DNA from: Advenella sp. S44
Lineage (GTDB): Bacteria; Pseudomonadota; Gammaproteobacteria; Burkholderiales; Burkholderiaceae_B
Assembly (NCBI RefSeq): GCF_002810445.1
Contig: NZ_NEXS01000009.1
Span: forward strand, 1 to 64,000
Reading direction: 5' to 3'
Length of the DNA stretch: 64,000 bases
Position numbers and translations under genes: made by a program. This document shows positions 8,636 to 19,000 of this stretch, in pieces (position 1 is the first letter of the stretch; each line of letters begins with the position of its first letter). The notes under the pieces were generated by a model. That model was not told the origin of the DNA. It saw only the letters and a program-made list of their open reading frames with translations, and did no database searches.

Positions 8636-9595
8636 ATGAAAAACCTAGAGCGCGTTTATATTCGGCTGCCAAACTGGATCGGTGATGTTTGCATGTCCCG
8701 GCCGGCGGTCCAGGCAGCTGCGGCCAGCGGTCTGAACGTTGTGGCCTGCGGCAAGCCGTGGGCCCAGGCATTGCTTGCGGACTTGCCGAACCTGCAGTTT
8801 GTGCCCCTCAGCGGCCACTGGCGGGAGGATCGACAACGTATCAAAGCGCACCGCCGCAGTCATCCCTGCGCCGGACGCAGTGTCGGGCTGCTGTTGCCCG
8901 ACTCGCTTACCAGTGCACTGGCTTTTCGACTGGCCGGCCTGCCATGCGCAGGCTATCGGGACGACGGCCGCTCGCTGCTTCTTAGATGGCCTTTTGCCAA
9001 GGCTCGCGACCCCATGCATGCGGTGCAATCCTGGTACTGGCTTACTCGTGAGGCATTTGCCCAGTGGGGTTATACGCTAGCCCCACAAGCGGCAGACAAT
9101 CTCTTTTTGGACTCGCAGGCCCCGGCCATGGCAGCGGCGCAAACCGCCTTGTCCGAGGCGGGCGTGCAGGACACCCCCGTGCTGATCGCCCCGACGGCTA
9201 CCGGCCAACACAAAGGCAAGAGCAAGGTGTGGCCCCACTTTGACAGCCTGACCCGGCAGTTGCAATCACAAGGTTATACTGTTGTGATGTCGCCGCCGCA
9301 TCACGAAGTTGCCCAGGCAAAAGCCAATGCGCCGAGCGCTACAGTGATTCCCCCGCTGGATCTGGCCGCGTTTGTGGCGTTGCTCCGGCAGTGCCGTCTG
9401 GTCATTTGCAACGACTCGGGTGTGGCTCATCTGGCCGCATTAACAAAAACGCCACAGCTGACCCTGATCGGCGTGACCAATCCTGCACGCACTCGTCCGT
9501 GGACATCCCATGCACAATTGCTGGGGAGATACGGGCACTGGCCGTCTGCCGCGGACGTACTGGAGGCCGCGAAACCATTATTGCGGAACGACTAA
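8636..9595 (+). CDS. LPS heptosyltransferase family protein (GT9)
   Basis: A 319-residue glycosyltransferase of family 9 (ADP-heptose:LPS heptosyltransferase). I use the ATG at 8636 (MKNLERVYIRLPNWIGDVCMSRPAV), since the IRLPNWIGD segment is the usual N terminus and the earlier frame start adds nothing recognisable. The C-terminal half carries the donor-site region CNDSGVAHLAA and LTLIGVTNPARTRPW. It would add heptose to the inner core on the cytoplasmic face. It is divergent from msbA and followed after 3 bases by the YdcF gene. Whether it is a WaaC-, WaaF- or WaaQ-type enzyme cannot be decided here. Confidence 0.88.
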   Translation: MKNLERVYIRLPNWIGDVCMSRPAVQAAAASGLNVVACGKPWAQALLADLPNLQFVPLSGHWREDRQRIKAHRRSHPCAGRSVGLLLPDSLTSALAFRLAGLPCAGYRDDGRSLLLRWPFAKARDPMHAVQSWYWLTREAFAQWGYTLAPQAADNLFLDSQAPAMAAAQTALSEAGVQDTPVLIAPTATGQHKGKSKVWPHFDSLTRQLQSQGYTVVMSPPHHEVAQAKANAPSATVIPPLDLAAFVALLRQCRLVICNDSGVAHLAALTKTPQLTLIGVTNPARTRPWTSHAQLLGRYGHWPSAADVLEAAKPLLRND

Positions 9596-9598
9596 ACC

Positions 9599-10357
9599 AT
9601 GTTCAGCTCACTGATCAATCTTGTTATCCCCCTCAATTTATGTATCTTCCTGATGGTCGCCGGATTCGTTCTATGTCTGGTTCGCTTTACCCGTAGCGGC
9701 TTGTCGCTGATTTTTACCGGCATACTGTGGGTTCTGATCTGGTCGCTGCCCATTACTTCCATTGTATTTGGCGGTATTCTTGAGAACAGTTATCCGCATC
9801 ATCCCGCCGAGCAGTATCCAACCGCGCAGGCAATCGTGGTATTGGGTGGCGCGACCGCCAACAATCGCATCAATTGGTTCGAACCACTGGAGCCTGATTC
9901 CAAGATTGCCCGGGTTGATACTGCCGCCGAACTTTATTTCCAGCAGAAGGCGCCACGCATCCTGGTGTCCGGCGGCGCATTGTCGGGCGACGTCAGTGAA
10001 GCCCGCGGCATGGCGGCGCGCCTGAAGACACTGGGCGTGCCGGCCGAGGATATTATTCTGGAAAATGAGAGCCGCACCACACACGAAAATGCTGCAATGA
10101 CAGTGCAGCAATTGAAGGACCACCAGATCCACTCCATCCTGCTGGTGACTTCTGCGCTGCATATGCCCCGCTCCATGGCCGCATTCAGCAAATACGATCT
10201 TGAGGTGACCGCAGCGCCCAATCCAGGGCAAATCACGGTGCCCGACGACAAGGATTTTTCTTTGTTCATCCCCAACGAACGGGCCCTGGCCGGCAGCCGT
10301 TCGATCCTTAAGGAATACGTGGGTGTGCTGGTATATTGGTTACGCGGCTGGGTGTAA
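9599..10357 (+). CDS. YdcF/ElyC-type DUF218 membrane protein
   Basis: A 252-residue protein with two N-terminal transmembrane helices (about residues 5-25 and 35-58) and a DUF218 domain beginning at AIVVLGGATANNR. Typical DUF218 elements seen are the VVLGGG-like strand, SGG, the ENESRTTHENA segment and LLVTSALHMPRS. Relatives such as ElyC and SanA act in envelope biogenesis and polyprenyl-phosphate handling; the precise role is not established. It starts three bases after the heptosyltransferase stop, so the two are probably one transcript, consistent with an envelope role. Confidence 0.88.
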   Translation: MFSSLINLVIPLNLCIFLMVAGFVLCLVRFTRSGLSLIFTGILWVLIWSLPITSIVFGGILENSYPHHPAEQYPTAQAIVVLGGATANNRINWFEPLEPDSKIARVDTAAELYFQQKAPRILVSGGALSGDVSEARGMAARLKTLGVPAEDIILENESRTTHENAAMTVQQLKDHQIHSILLVTSALHMPRSMAAFSKYDLEVTAAPNPGQITVPDDKDFSLFIPNERALAGSRSILKEYVGVLVYWLRGWV

Positions 10358-10428
10358 TTGCGCCCTCGTCCGGCCAATAGCCCGGACAACGGTGAGAGCT
10401 CGCCTGACCTGCTCTTCTATTGCGTCTG

Positions 10429-11310
10429 TCAGGCCTGGGCCTGGCGGGCCCGCTTTTTGGCTTCACGGCGCATTTTTTTCCATTTCTTGAACTTGCCGTA
10501 AAGCCGGCCGGCCAGCGTATCGCGGGCGTAGAACAGCCGGTTAAGCAGCCACTTTCCGCTACGATTGGACACGGCAATGCGAAAAATATTTTCGCTGTCG
10601 CCGTCAGGCTTGTTAAAGCCATAGGCATCGGTGGTGAAAAAATAACGATAGCCCAGCTCCCGTGCCGCCTGCTTGTAATCTTCATCGAAATAGCCCTGTG
10701 GCCAGCAGATGAAATCATCTTCCTTATTGAGCCGCTGGGCGATTAACCCGCGACACAGGGCCAATTCTTCGCTGATTTTTTCGATTTTCTCTTCGCGACT
10801 TGCGGCCACCTTATCCCAACGGGTATGCGTGTGCGTATGGGAATGGATTTGCATAATGCCGCTGGCATCCATCTCCTGCAATTCGGACCAGCGCAAAATC
10901 ACCTTGTCGGTTTCACCGGAGGCCACAAGATGCTTGGACTCTTCGTGCACAAAAGCGGCCGGCAGCTCGCCCACGCCGGCATTGGCCGTCGTAGGCCGCG
11001 GCTCGCCTTCACCCACCCATCCCGTGACCACAAACAGAACGCCCGTCATGCCGTACTTTTTCAGCAGCGGATAAGCATAGGTGTAGTTGTTCAGATAACC
11101 ATCGTCAAATGTGATAAGCACCGATTTTTCGGGCACGGGTGTGCCGTTCATATAATCGGCAAACTGCTCGATGGTCAGTGAACGATAGCCCGCGCCTTTC
11201 AAGGCAGCCAATTGACGCTCGAAAACATCGGGCTGCACGTTGAGCGGGCTTTTAAGCGGATGCACATGGTGATACATGAGCACCGGTACATTTTTGGCAT
11301 TATCTTTCAT
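10429..11310 (-). CDS. Polysaccharide deacetylase family protein (NodB domain)
   Basis: A 293-residue carbohydrate esterase 4-type protein. PVLMYHHVHP at the N terminus and LITFDDGYLNNY (metal-binding Asp pair) are the standard NodB motif 1, and the later IHSHTHTHTRWD supplies the H-x3-H metal ligands. It would remove N-acetyl groups from a surface glycan. No signal peptide is visible, so a cytoplasmic or lipid-linked-glycan substrate is possible. The C terminus is very basic (KFKKWKKMRREAKKR), unusual and suggestive of membrane or nucleic-acid contact. Its ATG overlaps the stop of the preceding glycosyltransferase by four bases, implying translational coupling. Confidence 0.9.
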   Translation of the reverse strand: MKDNAKNVPVLMYHHVHPLKSPLNVQPDVFERQLAALKGAGYRSLTIEQFADYMNGTPVPEKSVLITFDDGYLNNYTYAYPLLKKYGMTGVLFVVTGWVGEGEPRPTTANAGVGELPAAFVHEESKHLVASGETDKVILRWSELQEMDASGIMQIHSHTHTHTRWDKVAASREEKIEKISEELALCRGLIAQRLNKEDDFICWPQGYFDEDYKQAARELGYRYFFTTDAYGFNKPDGDSENIFRIAVSNRSGKWLLNRLFYARDTLAGRLYGKFKKWKKMRREAKKRARQAQA

Positions 11311-12494
11311 GATTTTTCATCCAGCCATTTGCTATAAACGGCTTCGGTATTGAGCGCCAGCATTTCGGGGGAAAACACAGCTTCATCATAAAGCCATTTG
11401 TGTGCGGCGCGGCTCATCTTCTCGCGCAATGCCGGATTTTGTATCAGCTTATCGAGCGCGAGGGTCAGGGCTTGGGCATCATGCAACGGCACCAGTATTC
11501 CGGTTTCGCCATCTTTGAGCATCTCGCAGACGCCGCCCACATTCGTGCCTACCACCGGCAGGCCACTCATTTGGGCTTCCACGTAAACCGTGCCCGAAGC
11601 CTCCTGCTCTGTGGCCAGCGCAAAAATGTCGCTGCCCGCAAGCAGATTGGGCACATCCTTGCGATAGCCCAACAGGTGTACGCGCTCTTGCAGACCGCTA
11701 TCGGCAATATGCTTCTGGACCTTTTCAAAAGTGGGCGAACCGGCGCCCACCAGCACCAGATGCAGATCGGAATAACGCTCAAACAGCGCCTTCATGCTAT
11801 CGATGAGAAAGACATGGCCTTTTTTTTCCCGCATCACCGCCACGCAAATGACGACAATGGCCGAGTCGCTTAGACCGAGTTCATCACGCAGCGTAGAGTG
11901 CGCCACCGGCGCAGGCGGCTCTACCGGCGAATAGATCGTGGCTACCTTGTCTGGGGAGACCCCCTTGTCCAGAACCATTTGTCGTACGTGGTTGCTGACC
12001 GTTGCCACCTTATGCGGCAACCAGGTATATGACAACAGTGATCCGATCGGGATGGCCAGATGCCGGGTACGCACAATAAGCGGTGTACCGGCAAGGCGGC
12101 CAGCCAGGGCCGCGATAAGGGTATCCTTGCGGCTGTGCGTGTTCAACACATCAAACCGCCCTTCACGCAGAATGTGGCGTATGGCGCTGACCCCTTTGAT
12201 AAAATTCGGGATGCCGCCCATCGGGACCGTGTGCACCACAAATCCTTCTTCGCGCATGCGGGCCACCAGTTGCGCTTCTGGCCGGCAGATCAGCTCCATA
12301 TGGTGGCCACGCTTGCGCATGGCACGCATTTCCTTAAAGATACGGTGTTCCTGCCCGCCAAAAGACACGGCCGCTTCCGAGTGCACAATCCGTAGCGGCC
12401 TTGTTGTTTTCTCACAAAGCGAATTTGGCGCCTGGGCCGCCTGCAATGCTTGCGACCGGTCTCCAGCAACCGATGAATTGACTGGCGTATTCAC
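11307..12494 (-). CDS. Glycosyltransferase, GT4 family
   Basis: A 395-residue GT-B fold glycosyltransferase. The N-terminal acceptor domain starts at LRIVHSEAAVSFGGQEHRI; the C-terminal donor domain includes VVICVAVMREKKGH and the nucleotide-sugar E-x7-E region in EQEASGTVYVEAQMSGLPV, followed by GTNVGG. Its substrate is probably a lipopolysaccharide or other surface glycan, as it overlaps a polysaccharide deacetylase by four bases at one end and the dnaE stop by four bases at the other. The coupling to dnaE is conspicuous because the gene products have no functional link. Confidence 0.92.
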   Translation of the reverse strand: MNTPVNSSVAGDRSQALQAAQAPNSLCEKTTRPLRIVHSEAAVSFGGQEHRIFKEMRAMRKRGHHMELICRPEAQLVARMREEGFVVHTVPMGGIPNFIKGVSAIRHILREGRFDVLNTHSRKDTLIAALAGRLAGTPLIVRTRHLAIPIGSLLSYTWLPHKVATVSNHVRQMVLDKGVSPDKVATIYSPVEPPAPVAHSTLRDELGLSDSAIVVICVAVMREKKGHVFLIDSMKALFERYSDLHLVLVGAGSPTFEKVQKHIADSGLQERVHLLGYRKDVPNLLAGSDIFALATEQEASGTVYVEAQMSGLPVVGTNVGGVCEMLKDGETGILVPLHDAQALTLALDKLIQNPALREKMSRAAHKWLYDEAVFSPEMLALNTEAVYSKWLDEKS

Positions 12495-15400
12495 AGATAG
12501 GCTACCTCTACGGAACGGGACTGTTCATGTTCGCGCAAACGCTCAAATAGGCTGTCGGCCATGCGCACGCGCCATTCCTCGCCCAGCTCGATATCGCATT
12601 TATATCCCTGGCGGGCGGCAACATAACTGAGTTGCACCCGCACGCCCGGAATGCCGTTCTCAGGCTCGGCGCGATACGGATTCAACAAAGACTTGAGGGC
12701 ACTGACCGACATGCCTTCTGCAATTTCGATCTGCAGGCAGCGTGCCCGTTCTTCGCGCGCCTTTTGCAAGTCATACAGGCTGTCCGCACTGATGCGCAGA
12801 CCACCATTGAAGCGATTGACCTTGGCCTTGATTCGCGCAATGACCAGGCTGTCTGTTTTCAGAATGTGTCGATTCAGTTCATACACACTGCCCGGACACA
12901 TGATCTCTACCTGCGCCGAACCGTCGTCAAGCAGCAGGAAATATAAGCGATCATCGGCTTCGGGCTGGCCCGGCGTCCTGCGGTTGCTGACAAAGAAGCG
13001 CTGGCCGATGAGTACCCCGGCCACCCATTGGGCGTCGCGCGATTCATTAATGCCCGACAATTTGGTCGGCGCAAAGCGCCGCACCTCATCGCGCCAGACA
13101 TCAAACAGATGATGACTGAAATAAAAGCCAAGCGCATTCTTTTCTTCGATAAGTTCTGTATGCAGATTCCAAGGCGGAACGCGCGCGACCTGGTCCTGCA
13201 CGATAGCGCCCGAATCGTCGCCGAATAAAGAGACCTGATCGGCACTGCGATCGGCCTGGTCGGCCGCATCGATGGCCCGTGTCAGGGCAGCCAGCAGTGC
13301 CGCACGATTGCGTTCCAGCTCATCAAATGCACCGGCACGAATCAGCGCTTCCATGGTGCGGCGATTGACGGTATGGCGATTGACGCGCTTGCAAAAATCG
13401 TAAAGGTCCAGAAACGGTCCGCCGGCATCACGAGCCCGCAGGATTTCCTCGACGGCGCCCTGGCCCGTGCCCTTGACGGCGCCCAGGCCGAACCGGATGG
13501 TACGCGGTGGCTTGCCCGCGCGCATGGCCTCATCCTCTACAGGCTCGAAACGGTAAACCGACTGATTCACATCGGGCGGCAGCACAGCAACCCCATTGTC
13601 CAGTGCATCACGCCAAAAAATCTGAACCTTATCGGTATCGTCCATGTCCGAAGACATTGTCGCGGCGATGAATTCAGCAGGATGATGCGCTTTGAGCCAG
13701 GCTGTCTGATAGGAAATGAGCGCATACGCCGCCGAGTGACTTTTGTTAAAGCCATAACCAGCGAATTTTTCCATCAAGTCAAACAGGCGCACGGCCAGGG
13801 CACCGTCATAGCCTTTTTCCACCGCGCCTTTTTCGAACAGCTCTCGGTGCTTAGCCATTTCCTCGGCTTTTTTCTTGCCCATGGCACGACGCAACAGGTC
13901 AGCGCCGCCCAGACTGTAGCCACCTACAATCTGGGAAATCAGCATCACCTGTTCCTGATAGACAATGACGCCATAGGTGCTACGCAACGTCGACTCAAGT
14001 GAGGGATGGAAATAATCGACATCAGCGCGTCCGTGCTTGCGGTTGACGAAGTCATCAACCATGCCCGATTCCAGCGGACCCGGACGATACAGCGCCAGCA
14101 CGGCAATAATATCTTCAAACGTATTGGGCAGCAGCTTTTTGAGCAGCTCTTTCATACCCCGGCCCTCAAGCTGAAAGACAGCTGTGGTATTGCCTTCGCA
14201 CAAAATGCGATAGGCCCCGGGATCGTCCAGCGACAGCGACATGATGTCAAAGTCGCGCAGGGCCGGATTAAAGCGCCGAACATAGCGCACCGCCCAATCC
14301 AGAATCGTCAGGTTGCGCAATCCCAGAAAGTCGAACTTGACCAGGCCTGCGGCCTCAACATCATCTTTGTCATACTGGGAAACCACACTGGTATCGCTAC
14401 CAGGCTGGCAATACAACGGACAAAAATCGGTCAGCTTGCCGGGCGCAATCAGCACGCCGCCGGCGTGCATGCCGACGTTGCGGGTCAGGCCTTCCAGCGG
14501 TCGCGCCAGATCAACAATCGCCTTGACCTCTTCATCATTGTCGTAACGACGACGAAATTCAGGCTCTTCTTCCAGCGTCTTGGCCAGACTCCAGGGATTG
14601 GCAGGGTTGAACGGAATCAGTTTGGACAGGCCATCGCATAGGGAATAAGGCAACTCCAGCACCCTGCCCACGTCGCGCACAACTGCCTTGGCCCCCAGCG
14701 TACCGAAAGTGGCAATCTGACTGACCGCGTTGCGTCCGTATTTTTCCTTGACGTATTCGATCACCTTCTCGCGGTTGTCCTGGCAAAAGTCAATGTCGAA
14801 GTCAGGCATGGATACGCGTTCGGGGTTCAGGAACCGTTCGAACAGCAAGTCATAGCGCAACGGATCCAGATCGGTAATGCCAAGCGCATACGCGACCAGC
14901 GAGCCGGCGCCGGAGCCACGGCCTGGCCCCACGGGTACGCCGTTGTTCTTACCCCAGTTAATGAAGTCGGCAACAATCAGGAAATAGCCGGGAAATCCCA
15001 TGCCGATGATAGTTTTGCATTCGAGCTTGAGCCGATCCTGATAAGCCGGTCGCGCCTTTTGCCGCTCCTGTTCATCCGGATACAACTGCGCCAGACGGGT
15101 TTCCAGCCCTTCTTCGGACAATTTGACCAGATACTCGTCCAGCGAACTATTGTCAGGCGTAGGAAAGTCGGGCAGATGCGGCTTGCCCAGCGACAGCGTC
15201 AGGGAACAGCGGCGGGCAATTTCAACGGTATTGGCAATGGCCGAAGGCACATCAGAAAATTTGCTGATCATCTGCTCGGAACTGAGCACATACTGGTCTT
15301 CGGAAAAGCGGCGCGTACGCGATTTGTTGCCCAGCAGCTCGCCATCAGAAATACAGACGCGCGCCTCGTGCATGCGGAAATCTTCAGGCCGCGTAAACTG

Positions 15401-16015
15401 CACCGGATGGGTCGCGACCACAGGCAGGTTCAGCCGTGCCGCCAGCTGCATGGCCAGTTGCACGTAGCGCTCGTCCGCTTGCGGGCCGGTGCGCTGCAAT
15501 TCGATAAAATACGAGCGCGGAAACCAGGCGGCCCAGCGGCGCGCCAGCGATTCGGCCTGATCAGGCCGGCCAGCCAGCAAGGCCTGACCCACATCGCCAG
15601 CCATGCCACCGGAAAGCAGAATCAGGCCCGACTGATTTTCGAGCCAGTCACGCTGCAGCTCTGCCCTTCCCTTGTACTGATTGGCAGTCCAGGCCCGCGA
15701 GAGCAACTCGCACAGCGCCAGGTAACCCTGCCGATTTTGCACCAGCAACAGCGCCCGAAACGGCTTATCCCGATCCTGATCATTGGCCAGCCACACATCG
15801 CATCCGGCGATGGGCTTAATGCCCTTGGCTCTGGCCGATTTATAAAATTTGATCAGGCCAAACAAGTTGGATAAATCGGTCAGCGCAATGGCCGGTTGCG
15901 AATAGGCCGCGGCAGCGGCAACCAGCTCGCTGATGCGCGCAGTGCCATCCACCACGGAAAATTCCGAGTGGGTGCGCAAATGGACAAACGTGGGAGAAGC
16001 ATCTACTGAAGTCAT
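12491..16015 (-). CDS. dnaE: DNA polymerase III alpha subunit
   Basis: Replicative polymerase of 1174 residues, full length for the DnaE1 class. The PHP domain begins at FVHLRTHSEFSVVDG; the palm aspartates Asp405 and Asp407 lie in PDFDIDFCQD, matching Asp401/Asp403 of E. coli. Helix-hairpin-helix and OB domains follow towards the C terminus. It forms the core with epsilon and theta and is loaded by the beta clamp. The gene starts 11 bases after the hrpA stop and its stop overlaps the glycosyltransferase start, so it appears to be cotranscribed with both. Confidence 0.98.
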   Translation of the reverse strand: MTSVDASPTFVHLRTHSEFSVVDGTARISELVAAAAAYSQPAIALTDLSNLFGLIKFYKSARAKGIKPIAGCDVWLANDQDRDKPFRALLLVQNRQGYLALCELLSRAWTANQYKGRAELQRDWLENQSGLILLSGGMAGDVGQALLAGRPDQAESLARRWAAWFPRSYFIELQRTGPQADERYVQLAMQLAARLNLPVVATHPVQFTRPEDFRMHEARVCISDGELLGNKSRTRRFSEDQYVLSSEQMISKFSDVPSAIANTVEIARRCSLTLSLGKPHLPDFPTPDNSSLDEYLVKLSEEGLETRLAQLYPDEQERQKARPAYQDRLKLECKTIIGMGFPGYFLIVADFINWGKNNGVPVGPGRGSGAGSLVAYALGITDLDPLRYDLLFERFLNPERVSMPDFDIDFCQDNREKVIEYVKEKYGRNAVSQIATFGTLGAKAVVRDVGRVLELPYSLCDGLSKLIPFNPANPWSLAKTLEEEPEFRRRYDNDEEVKAIVDLARPLEGLTRNVGMHAGGVLIAPGKLTDFCPLYCQPGSDTSVVSQYDKDDVEAAGLVKFDFLGLRNLTILDWAVRYVRRFNPALRDFDIMSLSLDDPGAYRILCEGNTTAVFQLEGRGMKELLKKLLPNTFEDIIAVLALYRPGPLESGMVDDFVNRKHGRADVDYFHPSLESTLRSTYGVIVYQEQVMLISQIVGGYSLGGADLLRRAMGKKKAEEMAKHRELFEKGAVEKGYDGALAVRLFDLMEKFAGYGFNKSHSAAYALISYQTAWLKAHHPAEFIAATMSSDMDDTDKVQIFWRDALDNGVAVLPPDVNQSVYRFEPVEDEAMRAGKPPRTIRFGLGAVKGTGQGAVEEILRARDAGGPFLDLYDFCKRVNRHTVNRRTMEALIRAGAFDELERNRAALLAALTRAIDAADQADRSADQVSLFGDDSGAIVQDQVARVPPWNLHTELIEEKNALGFYFSHHLFDVWRDEVRRFAPTKLSGINESRDAQWVAGVLIGQRFFVSNRRTPGQPEADDRLYFLLLDDGSAQVEIMCPGSVYELNRHILKTDSLVIARIKAKVNRFNGGLRISADSLYDLQKAREERARCLQIEIAEGMSVSALKSLLNPYRAEPENGIPGVRVQLSYVAARQGYKCDIELGEEWRVRMADSLFERLREHEQSRSVEVAYL

Positions 16016-16026
16016 ACGCTATTGTA

Positions 16027-19000
16027 TCAACGATTAAGGCTTTCCCAGGCTTTTTGCAAACGCCGTACCGACACCGGCACAGGGGTGCGCAGCTCCTGGG
16101 CGAACAGTGCCACGCGCAGCTCCTGCAGCATCCAGAAAAAGTCGTCCAGCCGCGGGTCGGCCTGGCCTTTGAGGGCGCTGCGCATGCGCTGATAATTCAG
16201 TAGCAGTGGCGCCATTTCCTGCATCAGGCGGGCATCGCGTGCCGGATCGCTGCGGTATTTGTCGATGCGCGCCGAGGCCGCCTTCAGATAGCGCGGATAA
16301 TGCACGCGTCTGGCGTGCGCATGCGCTGTCGGAAACTGCTCGGTCATGAAAGCGCTAATGCCGGCCACGATATCATCGTGCAAAGGCTTGACCGAACGCA
16401 CCGACACCAGTTTCTTTTGCAAAGACGCCCATTCAGTGAGTGTGACCATGGCAAGTCGGGCTTCTTCCTGAATCAGCAAACCTACACGTCCCTTGGCATC
16501 CTGGCGGCGCGTCTCGAACTGTTCTGCGTTGGTCGGCAGCGGCTGCCCCAGACAGGCCTGGCCCAGCGCCGCTTGTACAATTTGATCGCGCAGGCTGTCC
16601 TGATTCATGAGCGATACCGCCAGCATGCCCATGCGAGTGAGATCCGGAATGGATTTGGCCAATTGCTTCAACTGGTCTTTCATGGCGATGCGAAACAGAC
16701 GCAGCAGCCCCTGGCGATGCTTGCGCGCAGCGATATCCGGATCATCGAAAACGTCGATAGTGCAACTTTGTCCCAGATCAACCAATGCCGGATAACCGAT
16801 GAATACGTCGTTCTTCTTGCGGATCTCCATGATTTCGGGCAACTGGCCGAAATTCCACTCCACAATATCGTCCTGGCTGACCACCTGGGCCACCGATTTG
16901 TCGCGGCTTGCCATGGATTGAAAAGACGCTTGTGCAGCCGGCGCATGCTCGGCCTTGAGCTGGCTCAAATTGCGGCCGGCAGACAACATGCGTCCGTGCT
17001 CGTCAACGACCCGGAAATTCATGAACAAATGCGCCGGAAGGGTTTCGGGCTTGAAGTCGCTGGCAGAGACGCGAACCGTCAGTTCATCACGAATGTCATC
17101 GGCCAGCGCAACCAGCAGCGAGCGGTCCGGATCGGCAGCTGTGGCAAACCAGCGCTCGAAAAATCCCTGAGCATAATCAGGCAAAGGCACGCAATGGCGC
17201 CGCAATTTCTGCGGCAGCGATTTGAGCAGATGCAGCACTTTTTCCTTGAGCATGCCAGGTACCAGCCATTCGCTTTGAGCCTGATCCACCTGGTTGAGCA
17301 AAAACACCGGAATCGTTGCGGTCACCCCGTCTTTGGGCGACCCCGGCTCGAAATGATAGGACAGGGCCAAAGCCATGCCTTCCCATTCTGTGCGCTTAGG
17401 AAACACATCGGACGTGATGCCCGATGCCTCGTGACGCATCAGGTCTTCGCGGTTCAGCAGCAACTGCCTGGCCGTTGCCTGGTCCAGCTTGCCATACCAG
17501 TTGATAAGCGTTTGCGCCTGGCATACGTCTGCTGGAATCTGCTTATCATAAAAGGCAAAAATCAGTTCATCGTCAATCAGAATATCCGGCCGTCGGGCCT
17601 GATGCTCCATTTTTTCAATTTCCCGGATCACCTTCGAATTATGCTCAAGAAACGGCAGCGTCGCGGTCATCTGGCCATCGATCAGCGCCTGGCGGATAAA
17701 AATTTCGCGAGCCTCCCCCGGCTCGATGCGCCCGTAATTGACCTTGCGGCCGCTGTAGACCATCAGACCGTACAGCGTCGCACGCTCATTGGCCAGCACC
17801 TGTCCGCGGCGCGGATTGAATGTCGGATCGGACCAGTGTTTTTTCAGCAGATGCGTACCGGCCGCCTCGATCCAGCGCGGGTCGACATTGGCAATGCATC
17901 GTGCATACAGGCGCGTGGTTTCCACAAGCTCGGCTGCCACGATCCACTTGCCGCTTTTTTTGACCAGCGTCGAGCCGGGATGAACCACAAAGCGAATATC
18001 GCGCGCGCCCTGATACTGAGTGCTTTCCTCGCTTTTGACGCCGATATTGCCCAGTAAGCCGGTCAGCAGCGCGCGGTGCACCTGCTCGAAAGTCGCCTCG
18101 GTCGTGTTGACACGCCAGCCCTGTTCGCGCACCAATTGCATCAGTTGCGTGTGAACATCATGCCACTCGCGCAAGCGCAGCGGCGAGAGAAATTCACCAC
18201 GCAGCTGCGTGACCAGCTTGCGCTGTGATCCCTTGTGGCGCACGGCGTCTTCATACCAGTTCCACAGTTTCAGATAGGACATGAACTCAGACTTGTTATC
18301 GCGAAAGCGCACATGCGCCTGCTCACTCGCCTCGCGCGCATTAAAGGGCCGATCTCGCGGATCCTGAATGGACAAGGCAGAGGCAATGATCAATATTTCG
18401 TGCAGGCAATGCTGATCGTTTGCTGCCAGAATCATTCGCGCAATGCGCGGATCCAGCGGCAATAATGACAAAGTTTTGCCAATGGTGGTCAAGGCGTTGT
18501 GTTCGTCAAGGGCACCCAGTTCCTGCAACTGGTTATAGCCATCGGCCACCGCCTTGCCTGCTGGCCGATCGACGAACGGGAACGATTCGATATCACTCAT
18601 GCGCAACGCTTTCATGCGCAGGATCACTGCGGCTAGCGATGATCGCAAAATCTCGGGATCGGTAAACTTGGCGCGTTGTGCAAAGCCCTCTTCGTCATAC
18701 AGCCGAATACAGACACCCGGGCCCACACGGCCGCAACGCCCGGCGCGCTGGTTGGCAGAGGCCTGGCTGATGGGTTCGATTTGCAGTTGTTCAACTTTAT
18801 TGCGCCAGGAGTACCGCTTGACGCGGGCCAGACCGCTATCGACCACAAAGCGGATGCCGGGCACGGTGAGCGATGTTTCGGCCACGTTGGTAGCCAGAAT
18901 GACCCGGCGCTGATTGGTGTCGGGGCGGAAAATGCGCTCTTGCTCTTGCTGCGACATACGGGCAAAAAGCGGCAATATCTGGGTGCTGGGTGGGTGATGC